From JABDJX01 sp039942715 (GTDB lineage: Bacteria; Pseudomonadota; Alphaproteobacteria; Rhodobacterales; Rhodobacteraceae), in NCBI GenBank assembly GCA_039942715.1, contig JBDVBY010000007.1, positions 124,001 to 188,000 on the forward strand: 64,000 nt of DNA. Direction: 5' to 3'. Every line of letters begins with the position of its first letter. Position 1 is the stretch's first letter. A program made the position numbers and the translations under genes. Of the stretch, positions 17,136 to 25,745 are shown one piece after another. The notes below the pieces were generated by a model. The model saw only the letters and a list, made by a program, of their open reading frames with translations. It was not told where the DNA came from and ran no database searches.

Positions 17136-18220
17136 GTCTCGCCCCTTTGAAATGCACCAACCGAGGCGATCACACGTGCGCAATCCTCTTCAGATCCAAC
17201 TGTTATGCGCAAACAATTCGGCAGCCCATACCCACCGACCAATCGCACCAAAATCCCATCGCTGCGCAACTTGGCCTCGCAGCCCTGCGCCGTTTCCTCA
17301 TCATCAAAGCGCGCCAAGACAAAATTGGCCGAAGATGCGTCACAAGGCACACCGAAATCAGCCAACCTTTTGGTCAAAACGCTGCGCATCCGCGCATTCT
17401 CGCCCTGACATGTCTTAACCCAATCCGTATCGCGCACCGCCGCGGTCGCTGCATCCAACTGCGCATCCGACAGGTTAAACGGCCCGCGCACCCTGAGCAG
17501 CGTGTCAATCACATGCGCGGGTCCATAGCCCCAGCCAATGCGCAAACCACCAAGTCCGTAAATCTTTGAAAACGTACGTGTCATCACAACGTTATCGCGC
17601 GCATCCACCAAAGCCGCGCCGCCATCAAAACCCTCGACGTACTCGGCATAGGCCCCATCCAGCACGAGCAAAACATGGGGTGGCAACGCATCCGCCAAGC
17701 GGGTTACCTCATTGTCGCCAATCATCGTCGCCGTCGGATTGGCCGGGTTGGCAATGAACACCAGTCGCGTCTTGTCCGTAACACCTGCCAAAATCGCATC
17801 CACATCAACGCAGCGTTCTTTTTCGGCCACCTCAACAGGTGTCGCACCAGCGGCCAGCGTGGAAATCCGGTACATCGAAAACCCATGCGAGGTGTGGATC
17901 ACCTCATCCCCTGGTCCCGCATAGGCCTGACACAGAAACGTAATAACCTCGTCTGAGCCAGCCCCGCAAATGATGCGATCCGCGTCTAACCCATGCGTTT
18001 CGGCAATCGCTGCCCGCAATTTTGCATGATCGGTCGACGGATAGCGATGCAGCGACAAAGCTGCCGCCTCAAATGCATCCCGCGCGCTTTGCGGCGCGCC
18101 AAAAGGGTTCTCATTCGACGACAGCTTGAGCACGTCTTCGCGCCCGTCAATCTTACTGTCACCACCTTTGTAAAGCTTGATCTCAGCAATACCCGGCTGG
18201 GGTTCAATGGATTTCGTCAT
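17132..18220 (-). CDS. hisC: histidinol-phosphate aminotransferase
   Basis: 362 residues, a fold-type I PLP enzyme. SSNENPFGAP at the N-terminus, the Asp/Tyr pair in LLVLDGAYAEYV, the PLP lysine in RTFSKIYGLGGLRIGW, and Arg residues near NCLRITVG fit HisC. HisC-like enzymes in Rhodobacterales can also transaminate aromatic amino acids. Its coupling to tyrA (4-base overlap) suggests a possible role in phenylalanine/tyrosine synthesis, an inference from context. Confidence 0.93.
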   Translation of the reverse strand: MTKSIEPQPGIAEIKLYKGGDSKIDGREDVLKLSSNENPFGAPQSARDAFEAAALSLHRYPSTDHAKLRAAIAETHGLDADRIICGAGSDEVITFLCQAYAGPGDEVIHTSHGFSMYRISTLAAGATPVEVAEKERCVDVDAILAGVTDKTRLVFIANPANPTATMIGDNEVTRLADALPPHVLLVLDGAYAEYVEGFDGGAALVDARDNVVMTRTFSKIYGLGGLRIGWGYGPAHVIDTLLRVRGPFNLSDAQLDAATAAVRDTDWVKTCQGENARMRSVLTKRLADFGVPCDASSANFVLARFDDEETAQGCEAKLRSDGILVRLVGGYGLPNCLRITVGSEEDCARVIASVGAFQRGET

Positions 18221-18316
18221 GGCCTTGTCCTAACTCCTCGCGGATCTTTAGCGAGAGGCTGCCCAAAGGACCAGTATGAACTGGAAAATCGGCAGCTTTC
18301 ATGCCAAACGCTGCCG

Positions 18317-18940
18317 ATGGCAGACACAAGCACCGATTTGACACAGCAATATGACAAAGCCTCGGGCCGTTGGCGCGATAAAATGCGCACGCTTGGCTAT
18401 TACGACGCCTACCTTGGTTTTCTCAGTCAGCCGCAAAACCGTGTCACCGGTGCGGTCGATGTGCTCGATATCGGCGCAGGTACCGGGGCGTTTGCCGAAG
18501 CTTGGGTGGCCGTGAACGGTGCGCCGCGCGCGCTGACGTTGCTTGAGCCGTCGGCGCCCATGCTGGCACGCGCCGCCGCGGCTCTAAATGTGCGCAGTGT
18601 TCAGCCAAAATCAGTTGAAGGCACGTTGGAAAACCCAAAAACCGCAACGCCGGGTGATGAGGTGCTCGTGGCCCATGTGATTGAACACTGTCCTGATCCG
18701 CTGTTGGCGCTCAAGCAAATCCGCAGCCTCACCCGCGATGGTGGCAGGCTGCATCTGGTCGTCTCAAAACCGCATTGGTGCAATGCAATCATCTGGCTGC
18801 AATGGCGCCACCGGACCTTTAAGGCACAAGACATCCAAAATTTGCTGGCGCAAGCCGACTTTGAAGTCGAGCAAGACTATACATTCCCCTCAGGTCCGCC
18901 ATCGCGCACAAGCTACGGTCTCACTGCGCGGGCTATCTAA
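18317..18940 (+). CDS. class I SAM-dependent methyltransferase
   Basis: 207 residues from ATG 18317, where the recognisable domain begins; an ORF extension to 17993 overlaps hisC and is rejected. SAM motif I is VLDIGAGTGAFAEAW, followed by LTLLEPSAPML and HVIEHCPDPLLALKQ, the last typical of Methyltransf_11/UbiE-like enzymes. Substrate unknown. Divergent from hisC with 96 bases between starts. Followed at once by repeat copy 4. Confidence 0.85.
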   Translation: MADTSTDLTQQYDKASGRWRDKMRTLGYYDAYLGFLSQPQNRVTGAVDVLDIGAGTGAFAEAWVAVNGAPRALTLLEPSAPMLARAAAALNVRSVQPKSVEGTLENPKTATPGDEVLVAHVIEHCPDPLLALKQIRSLTRDGGRLHLVVSKPHWCNAIIWLQWRHRTFKAQDIQNLLAQADFEVEQDYTFPSGPPSRTSYGLTARAI

Positions 18941-18941
18941 G

Positions 18942-19024
18942 GCCTTCTTCTGTCGAAAAATACCTTGGGGAGCGCGAGGGGCAAAGCCCCTCGCATATCG
19001 CGGCTTGGCGCAGCCAAGTCGCAA
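18942..19024 (+). repeat. stop-adjacent hairpin repeat, copy 4
   Basis: After the methyltransferase stop: CTTCTTCTGTCGAAAAATAC, CTTGGGG, then a perfect 9-bp hairpin GCGAGGGGC/GCCCCTCGC at 18974-18994 and a second small hairpin CTTGG-CGCAG-CCAAG. It lies between convergent genes, the next being mmsA on the minus strand. Confidence 0.72.
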
Positions 19025-19029
19025 TCAAC

Positions 19030-20529
19030 TCAATCCATCTGCTTAAAGGCAAACTCCCCGCCTTCTTTGATGCCCGAGAACCAGCGCGACGTAACTGTCT
19101 TGGTGCGCGTATAAAACCGAAACGCATCCGGTCCATACTGGTTCAAATCGCCAAAGCCCGACGCCTTCCAACCGCCAAATGTGTGATAGGACAATGGCAC
19201 AGGGATCGGGAAGTTGATCCCAACCATGCCAACGTTCACCCGATGCGCAAAGTCACGCGCGGTGTCACCGTCAGCGGTAAAGATCGACGTGCCGTTGCCA
19301 TAAGGGTTGTCCATCGTCAGCTTCAAAGCTTCGTCATAGCTGCCTGCACGGACCTGAGATAAAACTGGTCCAAAGATTTCTTCCTTATAGATGTCCATCT
19401 CAGGGGTTACGTTGTCAAACAACGTCGGCCCGACAAAGTAACCGTTCTCATATCCTTGCAAACTTAAGCCACGACCGTCCGTGACCAGCTTTGCACCTTG
19501 CTCTACTCCGCTGTCGATCAGCCCTTCAACACGCGCTTTGGCAGCGGCAGTAATCAATGGGCCGTAATCCACGTCCTCGCCCGATGTGTAGGGGCCAACT
19601 TTCAGGGCTTCGATGCGCGGCACCAGCTTTTCAACCAACGCGTCAGCGGTTTCATCGCCCACGGGCACAGCCACTGAAATCGCCATGCACCGCTCGCCAG
19701 CTGCGCCCATCGACGCGCCCACAAGCGCATCTGCGGCTTTGTCCATATCGGCGTCCGGCATAATGATCATGTGGTTCTTGGCACCACCAAAGCACTGCGC
19801 GCGTTTACCGTTGGCTGACGCACGGGCGTAAATATACTGCGCAATCGGGGTCGAGCCGACAAAGGCCACGGCTTGGATCGTTTCGTTGTCCAAAAGCGCA
19901 TCGACGGATTCTTTATCGCCATTCACAACCTGCAAAACACCGTCCGGTAACCCGGCTTCTTTCAGCAATTCCGCCAACATCAAGGCGGTTGTCGGGACCC
20001 GTTCAGATGGCTTCAAAATCATCGCGTTCCCACAGGCCAAAGCGCCAGCCATTTTCCACAAAGGAATCATTGCTGGGAAGTTGAACGGTGTGATGCCGGC
20101 AACCACACCCAAAGGCTGCCGCATGGAATAAAGATCTATGCCGGGTCCGCCGTTGTCGGTGTATTCGCCCTTGAGCATGTTGGGCGCGCCCATGCAGAAC
20201 TCGACCACTTCCAAACCGCGCTGCACATCACCGCGCGCATCAGGAAGGGTCTTGCCGTGCTCGCGACTCACCGCCTCGACCAGCGCATCCATGTTCTCAT
20301 TGATCAATGCGCCAAACTTCATCATCACGCGTGCGCGTCGTTGTGGATTTGTTGCGCCCCAACCAACTTGTGCGATAGCGGCGCGTGCAATGGCATCATC
20401 CACTTCGGCTTTGGTGGCCAGGGGCACTTTGGCCTGAACCTCGCCTGTTGCCGGATTGTAGACGTCAGAAAAACGGCCCGAAGTGCCTTTGATGCGCTGA
20501 CCGTCGATAAAGTTGGTGATCTCTTCCAT
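19030..20529 (-). CDS. mmsA: CoA-acylating methylmalonate-semialdehyde dehydrogenase
   Basis: 499 residues from the ATG at 20529 (MEEITNFIDGQRIKG); a longer frame reaching 20784 overlaps the divergent LysR gene. ALDH superfamily motifs include ITPFNFPAMIPLWKMAGALA, KPSERVPTTALMLAELLKEAG, the catalytic Cys in GAAGERCMAIS and EEIFGPVLS, matching the MmsA branch that makes propionyl- or acetyl-CoA from (methyl)malonate semialdehyde in valine and inositol breakdown. The divergent LysR gene is a candidate regulator. Confidence 0.93.
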   Translation of the reverse strand: MEEITNFIDGQRIKGTSGRFSDVYNPATGEVQAKVPLATKAEVDDAIARAAIAQVGWGATNPQRRARVMMKFGALINENMDALVEAVSREHGKTLPDARGDVQRGLEVVEFCMGAPNMLKGEYTDNGGPGIDLYSMRQPLGVVAGITPFNFPAMIPLWKMAGALACGNAMILKPSERVPTTALMLAELLKEAGLPDGVLQVVNGDKESVDALLDNETIQAVAFVGSTPIAQYIYARASANGKRAQCFGGAKNHMIIMPDADMDKAADALVGASMGAAGERCMAISVAVPVGDETADALVEKLVPRIEALKVGPYTSGEDVDYGPLITAAAKARVEGLIDSGVEQGAKLVTDGRGLSLQGYENGYFVGPTLFDNVTPEMDIYKEEIFGPVLSQVRAGSYDEALKLTMDNPYGNGTSIFTADGDTARDFAHRVNVGMVGINFPIPVPLSYHTFGGWKASGFGDLNQYGPDAFRFYTRTKTVTSRWFSGIKEGGEFAFKQMD

Positions 20530-20607
20530 ACCGCTTCTCCCATATGCGTTTGGCGTCACAATAAGTCTGGTAATGGCCTGCGAAAAGCGGCAGTTTCCCA
20601 AAAAGGT

Positions 20608-20623
20608 TTTGCGAAAATGCAAA
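20608..20623. promoter_or_regulatory. candidate LysR-type binding palindrome
   Basis: TTTGC-GAAAAT-GCAAA lies in the 106-base gap between the divergent mmsA and LysR starts, with 5-bp arms around a 6-base centre. It sits 13 bases before the LysR ATG. LysR regulators often bind such inverted repeats in divergent promoters; assignment is by position and symmetry only. Confidence 0.4.
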
Positions 20624-20635
20624 GGTTTATGCGAA

Positions 20636-21517
20636 ATGAACTGGGATGACCTGCGAATATTCCTGTCCGTGGCGCGGCAAGGCACGCTGTCTGGCGCGGC
20701 GAAATCTCTGCGTATTGACCCTGCAACCGTGGGTCGGCGCATCGAGCGTCTGGAACGTGAACTTGACGCAATCCTCTTCGTCAAATCCCCCCAAGGCTAT
20801 GTGGCGACATCTGCCGGAGAGCGCTTGACGGGCCACGCCGAAGCTGCCGAGCAGACAATGGCAGGCGCATTGCATGAGGTGCGCGGCGCAGCTGATGAGG
20901 GGCTGACGGGAACCATCCGCGTCGGTGCCCCCGATGGCTGTGCGACGTTTCTACTTCCTTCCGTGACTGAAAAGATCGTCGCGGCTAACCCTGGTTTGGA
21001 CGTGCAGATCGTCGCGCTGCCACGCGTGTTTAACCTGTCAAAACGCGAGGCAGATATCGCCATTGGAGTAAGTCGCCCAACCTCGGGACGCTTGCGAATT
21101 CAAAAGGTTGCGGACTATGCGTTACACCTTGCGGCTTCCTCCGACTATCTTGCGCGCCACCCAGTTGCGTCGCTTGATGCGCTCAAGGATCAACCGGTCG
21201 TCGGCTACATCCCCGACATGATCTTTGACCGCGAGTTGGACTATCTGGCCGAGCTGGGTTTGACCCGTGTTGATTTCGGCTCAAACCTTGTCTCGGTGCA
21301 ACTGGGCTGGCTGCGGGCAGGGGCAGGTATTGGTGTTGTGCATGACTTTGTGCTGCCCGATGCACCCGAACTGAAGCTACTGTTCCCGGATCAATTGCAC
21401 CTCACACGCACCTTTTGGCTGATCCGCCACGCAGACGATGCACGCGTCACTCGGCTCAACCGCTTTGCTGCCCTATTAAGCGAAGAGTTGCGCGCAGAGA
21501 TCGTAGCGCGCGCTTGA
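20636..21517 (+). CDS. LysR family transcriptional regulator
   Basis: 293 residues from ATG 20636. The N-terminal winged helix-turn-helix (about 1-60) reads MNWDDLRIFLSVARQGTLSG then AAKSLRIDPATVGRRIERLE, followed by a linker helix and a periplasmic-binding-protein-like effector domain. Divergent from mmsA with 106 bases between starts, so it probably controls mmsA and itself. Effector unknown. Confidence 0.9.
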   Translation: MNWDDLRIFLSVARQGTLSGAAKSLRIDPATVGRRIERLERELDAILFVKSPQGYVATSAGERLTGHAEAAEQTMAGALHEVRGAADEGLTGTIRVGAPDGCATFLLPSVTEKIVAANPGLDVQIVALPRVFNLSKREADIAIGVSRPTSGRLRIQKVADYALHLAASSDYLARHPVASLDALKDQPVVGYIPDMIFDRELDYLAELGLTRVDFGSNLVSVQLGWLRAGAGIGVVHDFVLPDAPELKLLFPDQLHLTRTFWLIRHADDARVTRLNRFAALLSEELRAEIVARA

Positions 21518-21576
21518 CAGGTGGCCTTCCCAAATGGAACGCTGATCACAGACGCGTGAAAACAGAAAGGAAGCTG

Positions 21577-22011
21577 ATGCTGGTTCGTCAAATCCTTGGA
21601 ATGAAAGGCGGAACAGACGTTGTGACCATTGAGTCCAGCGCATCTGTCACCGAAGCGGCAAAACTTTTATCGGAAAAGCGCATCGGCGCAATCGTTGTGA
21701 CTGATGCAAGTGCGAATGCTGTGGGCATAATGTCAGAACGCGACATCGTGCGCGAATTGGGCAGGCGCGGTCCTGCGTGCATGGACGACAAAGTCGAGTC
21801 GCTGATGACCAAAGCGATGATCACGACAAGCCCTGACGAAGCCACAGACCATGTCTTGGAAAAGATGACATCTGGTCGCTTTCGCCACATGCCAGTTATG
21901 GAAAATGGCGCGATGACCGGGCTGATCTCTATCGGCGATGTGGTCAAGGCGCGGTTGTCCGAACTGGCAATGGAGAAAGACGCGCTTGAGGGCATGATCA
22001 AGGGCTTTTAA
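21577..22011 (+). CDS. CBS domain pair protein
   Basis: 144 residues from ATG 21577, preceded by GAAAGGA. Two CBS motifs are visible (about 10-70 and 78-140): ASVTEAAKLLSEKRIGAIVV with MSERDIVREL, and DEATDHVLEKMTSGRFRHMP with GLISIGDVVKARL. Stand-alone CBS pairs sense adenosine nucleotides and regulate partner enzymes. A GTG at 21556 would add seven residues. No obvious partner gene is adjacent. Confidence 0.87.
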   Translation: MLVRQILGMKGGTDVVTIESSASVTEAAKLLSEKRIGAIVVTDASANAVGIMSERDIVRELGRRGPACMDDKVESLMTKAMITTSPDEATDHVLEKMTSGRFRHMPVMENGAMTGLISIGDVVKARLSELAMEKDALEGMIKGF

Positions 22012-22084
22012 GTTCAGACTCTTGCAGGCTGTGACCCATCGTGGCAGGTCTATGCAACGGACCTGAAAGAGGGGAACAGGACCC

Positions 22085-22579
22085 ATGCGCATTGGCCTTT
22101 ATCCGGGCACGTTTGACCCGGTCACTTTGGGACATCTCGATATTATTCGGCGTGCGACCGTCTTGGTAGATCGTCTGGTCATAGGCGTTGCCATCAACCG
22201 CGACAAAGGTCCGATGTTTTCGCTCGAAGAGCGCGTGGCAATGATCGAGGCCGAGTGTCGGGTGATCGCCGAAGAGACAGGCGTTGAGATTATTGCACAC
22301 CCCTTTGACAACCTTCTGATTGATTGTGCCCGCGATGTTGGCGCGTCACTCATCGTGCGCGGACTGCGTGCGGTTGCTGATTTTGAGTACGAATATCAGA
22401 TGGTTGGCATGAACCGGGTGCTGGATGACACGGTCGAGACGGTGTTTCTGATGGCCGAAGCCGAGCACCAGGCGATTGCCTCAAAACTGGTGAAGGAAAT
22501 CGCGCGCCTCGGCGGGGATGTTTCGCACTTTGTGACGCCTGCGATCGAGTCGGCTTTGAAGTCGCGCTTTTCAAGCTAA
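22085..22579 (+). CDS. coaD: phosphopantetheine adenylyltransferase
   Basis: 164 residues, normal for CoaD. The nucleotidyl-transfer motif YPGTFDPVTLGHLDII opens the protein, RGLRAVADFEYEYQM holds the substrate-binding Arg, and EHQAIASKLVKEIARLGGDV carries the conserved C-terminal segment. Catalyses the penultimate step of coenzyme A synthesis. Convergent with the DUF1476 gene. Confidence 0.97.
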   Translation: MRIGLYPGTFDPVTLGHLDIIRRATVLVDRLVIGVAINRDKGPMFSLEERVAMIEAECRVIAEETGVEIIAHPFDNLLIDCARDVGASLIVRGLRAVADFEYEYQMVGMNRVLDDTVETVFLMAEAEHQAIASKLVKEIARLGGDVSHFVTPAIESALKSRFSS

Positions 22580-22590
22580 GCGTCCCGTCT

Positions 22591-22612
22591 GCGCCCGCCG
22601 TAACACGGGCGC
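22591..22612. terminator. hairpin between convergent coaD and DUF1476 genes
   Basis: GCGCCCG/CGGGCGC 7-bp stem with an 8-base loop, 12 bases after the coaD stop. No long T tract follows on either strand, so it is a weak intrinsic terminator at best. Confidence 0.4.
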
Positions 22613-22627
22613 GAGTCTATAAAGCGT

Positions 22628-22942
22628 TTAAAGCTCGCTCATCAGTTGCGATTTAGCTTCCGCCAAAAGTTCGGTCATTTTAGCGCGAATGTCGTCGTCG
22701 CTGGCTTTGTCGCCCAGATCGCCTGCGACTTTGCGCAACACGTCATCGTCGCCTGCTTCTTCAAAATCAGCCTTTAGCACTTCGACGGCATAGGCTTCTG
22801 CCGCATCGTCGTCTTTGCCCATAAGCCCAGCGGCCCAAAGACCAAGCAGCTTGTTGCGGCGGGCCTCGGCTTTGAACTGCATTTCACTGTCGTGGGCGAA
22901 TTTGTTTTCAAAAGCGTTCTGGCGATCGTCAAAGGTGCTCAT
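22628..22942 (-). CDS. DUF1476 protein, ATPase inhibitor subunit zeta
   Basis: 104 residues from ATG 22942 (MSTFDDRQNAFENKFAHDSE). The segment KAEARRNKLLGLWAAGLMGK and the acidic helical C-terminus identify the alphaproteobacterial zeta subunit, which in Paracoccus inserts into F1 and blocks ATP hydrolysis. The N-terminal inhibitory region and the four-helix body are both present. Divergent from purC, a common arrangement in this order. Confidence 0.93.
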   Translation of the reverse strand: MSTFDDRQNAFENKFAHDSEMQFKAEARRNKLLGLWAAGLMGKDDDAAEAYAVEVLKADFEEAGDDDVLRKVAGDLGDKASDDDIRAKMTELLAEAKSQLMSEL

Positions 22943-23119
22943 GGTGGGCCTCTCCTTGGGGCTTGATAGCTGTTGTCTTTCATATGCCCACCCAAGCGCG
23001 TGGCTGCAAGACCTGAGGCTGCATTGCAACGCTTGCTGTGGCGATGGGTTTGGCGTAAAGCATGTCTTTATAAGGCGTGCGGGACCATCCGCGCGCCGTT
23101 TTACGTATTTGAGGGCTCT

Positions 23120-23881
23120 ATGGCGCGTCGCAAAAAGGTCTACGAAGGCAAAGCCAAAATTTTGTACGAAGGCCCCGAGCCGGGCACGTTCGTGCAGTAT
23201 TTCAAAGACGATGCGACGGCGTTTAATGCGCAGAAAAAAGATGTGATCGACGGTAAGGGCGTGTTGAACAACCGCCTGTCTGAGTTCTTTATGAAAGGGT
23301 TGGGCCAGATTGGTGTGCCGACGCATTTCATCAAACGTCTGAATATGCGCGAGCAGTTGATCCGCTCTGTCGAGATTATTCCATTAGAAGTGATCGTGCG
23401 GACCTATGCGGCGGGAACCCTTTCGACGCGCCTTGGGCTTGAAGAGGGTACAGCGCTGCCGCGCCCGATTGTTGAGTTTTGTCTAAAAGACGACGCGCTT
23501 GGTGACCCGCTGGTATCTGAAGAGCACATCATTGCTTTTGGTTGGGCCTCCCAGCAAGAACTGGACGATATGGTCGCGCTCGCACTGCGAGTGAACGACT
23601 TCCTGTCGGGCTGTATGATGGCTGTGGGCATTCGGCTTGTGGACTTCAAGATTGAGATTGGGCGGGTGTGGGACAATGATTTTCAGCGTCTCATTCTGGC
23701 TGATGAAATCAGCCCTGACAGTTGCCGGCTCTGGGATATTGAGACGGGCCAAAAGCTGGACAAGGACGTGTTCCGCCGCGATCTGGGCTCTTTGACCGAT
23801 GCTTATACCGAAGTGGCGCGGCGTTTGGGGGTGATGCCCTCTAACGTGACGCACGCGACAAAGCCGACTTTGATTAACTAA
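23120..23881 (+). CDS. purC: phosphoribosylaminoimidazole-succinocarboxamide synthase
   Basis: 253 residues from ATG 23120 (MARRKKVYEGKAKILYEGPE). SAICAR synthetase motifs include the ATP-binding KAKILYEG, DGKGVLNNRLSEFFM, VRTYAAGTLSTRLGL and LADEISPDSCRLWD. Catalyses ATP-dependent coupling of CAIR with aspartate in purine synthesis. The longer in-frame ORF from 22973 extends into the upstream promoter gap and is not supported. First gene of a purC-purS...purQ set. Confidence 0.96.
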   Translation: MARRKKVYEGKAKILYEGPEPGTFVQYFKDDATAFNAQKKDVIDGKGVLNNRLSEFFMKGLGQIGVPTHFIKRLNMREQLIRSVEIIPLEVIVRTYAAGTLSTRLGLEEGTALPRPIVEFCLKDDALGDPLVSEEHIIAFGWASQQELDDMVALALRVNDFLSGCMMAVGIRLVDFKIEIGRVWDNDFQRLILADEISPDSCRLWDIETGQKLDKDVFRRDLGSLTDAYTEVARRLGVMPSNVTHATKPTLIN

Positions 23882-23898
23882 CATTTGCGCCGCGCCTG

Positions 23899-23967
23899 AG
23901 CGCGTCGCCCAATGCGAGGGGTTTCACCCCTCGCGCTCCCCAGAGTATTTTTGAATAGATGAAGCTC
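23899..23967 (-). repeat. hairpin repeat, copy 5 (orientation opposite to its neighbours)
   Basis: On the minus strand it reads CTTCATCTATTCAAAAATAC, TCTGGGGA, then a perfect hairpin GCGAGGGGT/ACCCCTCGC (plus 23914-23934). It lies between purC and purS, both on the plus strand, so unlike most copies it does not follow a same-strand stop codon. Confidence 0.7.
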
Positions 23968-24034
23968 TAGCAGTTGGACATCGCTTTGGGAATCCGCGAT
24001 ACCGCTGACAATGGCTTTTTGGGGAGTGGCTTTG

Positions 24035-24274
24035 ATGAAAGCGCGGGTTCATATCATGTTGAAAACCGGGGTTTTGGACCCTCAGGGCGAGGCGGTGCGC
24101 CATGCGCTTGGAACGCTTGGATTTGAGGGCGTGACCGGTGTGCGCCAGGGCAAAGTCATAGAGCTTGAGCTGGCAAGTACTGACGCAGCGGCGGCCGAGG
24201 CCGAGGTGGCCAAGATGTGCGAAGCGCTTTTGGCCAATACCGTAATTGAACGTTACGACGTTGAGATTCTGTGA
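24035..24274 (+). CDS. purS: phosphoribosylformylglycinamidine synthase subunit PurS
   Basis: 79 residues from ATG 24035 (MKARVHIMLKTGVLDPQGEA). The family core VRHALGTLGFEGVTGVRQGK and the C-terminal NTVIERYDVEIL identify PurS, which bridges PurL and PurQ in the FGAM synthase complex. Its TGA overlaps the ATG of the alcohol dehydrogenase (24274). The purQ gene that normally follows is 2.7 kb downstream. Confidence 0.95.
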   Translation: MKARVHIMLKTGVLDPQGEAVRHALGTLGFEGVTGVRQGKVIELELASTDAAAAEAEVAKMCEALLANTVIERYDVEIL

Positions 24275-25311
24275 TGCGCGCAGCCGTTCTTCGGGAGTAC
24301 AACGCGCCGCTTTCCATTGAGGATGTAGCGGAGCCGGAGTGTCCTGAAGACGGCGTTGTTTTGAAGGTTTTGGCCTGCGGTGTGTGCCGTTCTGATTGGC
24401 ATGGTTGGGTTGGCGAGCATCCACGTGTGAAGCCCGGACAAATTGGCGGGCACGAGTATTGTGGTGTTGTGCAACAAGCCGGGGCGCGGGCGCAGTTTGC
24501 AGTTGGCGATACGGTAATTGCCCCGTTTATCCTGGCTTGTGGCACCTGTCCGCAATGTCGCTCTGGCGAAAGCAACACCTGTTTTGATCAACGTCTTCCG
24601 GGGTTTATCGAACCCGGAGCCTTTGCTGAATTTGTCGCAGTGCCGCGTGATCACAACCTCGCATTGCTGCCTGATGACATGTCACCGACCTTGGCTGCTG
24701 CCTTGGGCTGTCGGGTCACAACCGCTTGGCATGCGCTGACCGGGCGTGCGGCATTGCAACCCGGTGAGTGGTTGGCTGTGCATGGTACCGGTGGCATTGG
24801 CTTGGCGACAATGCTGTTGGGTCGCGCGTTGGGTGCGCGAGTGATTGTCACCGACGTTGTGCGCGAAAAGCTGAGCCACGCCAAAGCGTTGGGAGCGGAT
24901 CACGCGATTGATGCTTCGGGAGGTGAAAGCGCTGAGGCGATCCGCGCAATCACTGATGGCGGCGCGCATGTCTCAATTGAAGCGCTTGGCTTCCCCGAGA
25001 CCGTCGCGGCGTCGATTGCCTGTCTGCGCCCTTTGGGACGCCATGTGCAGGTGGGCATGCCTGTTGGCCATCATGCGGTGCAAGAGGTCAACCTGAACAC
25101 AGTTTATATGGGCAATCTTGCGCTTTATGGCACGCGCGGGATGCCTGCGCATAAGTATCCGTCTTTGTTGAATATGATTGCAGGCGGGCAGGTGGACCTA
25201 AGCCCGATTGTGGCGCGCGAAGTGGGTTTGTCAGACGTCAGCGCCGAATTGGCGGCTTTTAACGGGCCAACACCTCCCGGCGTTGCGGTGGTCACAGATT
25301 TCACGCGCTAA
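24274..25311 (+). CDS. zinc-dependent alcohol dehydrogenase family protein
   Basis: 345 residues, a medium-chain dehydrogenase. The catalytic zinc site is suggested by ACGVCRSDWHGW and GHEYCG, the structural zinc site by CGTCPQCRSGESNTC, and the NAD(P)-binding fold by HGTGGIGLATMLLGRALGAR. ATG 24274 sits on the purS stop (TGATG), so it is translated with a purine gene although it has no known role there. Substrate unknown. Followed by a strong bidirectional terminator. Confidence 0.9.
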   Translation: MRAAVLREYNAPLSIEDVAEPECPEDGVVLKVLACGVCRSDWHGWVGEHPRVKPGQIGGHEYCGVVQQAGARAQFAVGDTVIAPFILACGTCPQCRSGESNTCFDQRLPGFIEPGAFAEFVAVPRDHNLALLPDDMSPTLAAALGCRVTTAWHALTGRAALQPGEWLAVHGTGGIGLATMLLGRALGARVIVTDVVREKLSHAKALGADHAIDASGGESAEAIRAITDGGAHVSIEALGFPETVAASIACLRPLGRHVQVGMPVGHHAVQEVNLNTVYMGNLALYGTRGMPAHKYPSLLNMIAGGQVDLSPIVAREVGLSDVSAELAAFNGPTPPGVAVVTDFTR

Positions 25312-25321
25312 ATGCGTGAAA

Positions 25322-25349
25322 AAAAGGGCGCCTGTTTGGACGCCCTTTT
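25322..25349. terminator. bidirectional Rho-independent terminator
   Basis: Perfect 9-bp arms AAAAGGGCG/CGCCCTTTT around a 10-base loop, with A and T tracts on both flanks. It lies between the convergent alcohol dehydrogenase and SPW-protein genes and can serve both. Confidence 0.85.
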
Positions 25350-25355
25350 GATGGT

Positions 25356-25718
25356 TTAAGCAGAAACTGCGACCTCGTCGCCCTTGTGTAATCCAACGAC
25401 GACCAGAACCGTCGCGCCCAATACCCAGTAATACGCTGCCTCAAACCCGGCAAAGCCGAAGACGAAGGGGGCGGCGATGAAGGCAAGCCCAACGGCAAAA
25501 TCAACAGCCAGATGCAACGAGTAGGGCAGGATGCGCACAACTCCCAGATGGTGATCTGTGAGCAAGGTCAGTGCGAAAGCGGCGATGCCTGTGGCAACAG
25601 ACAGCCACAATGCTAGCGGATTGATCGCGCCCAATCCTAAGATGAAGGGCATAGCAATCAGGCCAAGTGCGACGGGGTAATCCAGATACGCGTGAATGTT
25701 TTTAGTGATGAATTTCAT
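25356..25718 (-). CDS. SPW repeat membrane protein
   Basis: 120 residues with four hydrophobic helices. Two internal repeats of the SPW family are visible: ALGLIAMPFILGLGAINPLA near the start and VGLAFIAAPFVFGFAGFEAA in the second half, each a membrane hairpin. Inner-membrane protein of unknown function. It is 27 bases downstream of the DM13 gene on the same strand, forming a two-gene unit divergent from a TetR regulator. Confidence 0.8.
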   Translation of the reverse strand: MKFITKNIHAYLDYPVALGLIAMPFILGLGAINPLALWLSVATGIAAFALTLLTDHHLGVVRILPYSLHLAVDFAVGLAFIAAPFVFGFAGFEAAYYWVLGATVLVVVGLHKGDEVAVSA

Positions 25719-25745
25719 GGGTTTATATCCTCTATGATTGGTTGA

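Noticed and set aside
17993..18316. Extended start for the methyltransferase gene at 17993
   Set aside because: The extension lies entirely over hisC on the other strand and lacks a ribosome site; the domain begins at 18317.
23968..24034. Gene remnant on the minus strand before repeat copy 5
   Set aside because: About 20 open codons end in TAG just before the repeat, but they match no protein I recognise and overlap purS, so no gene is claimed.
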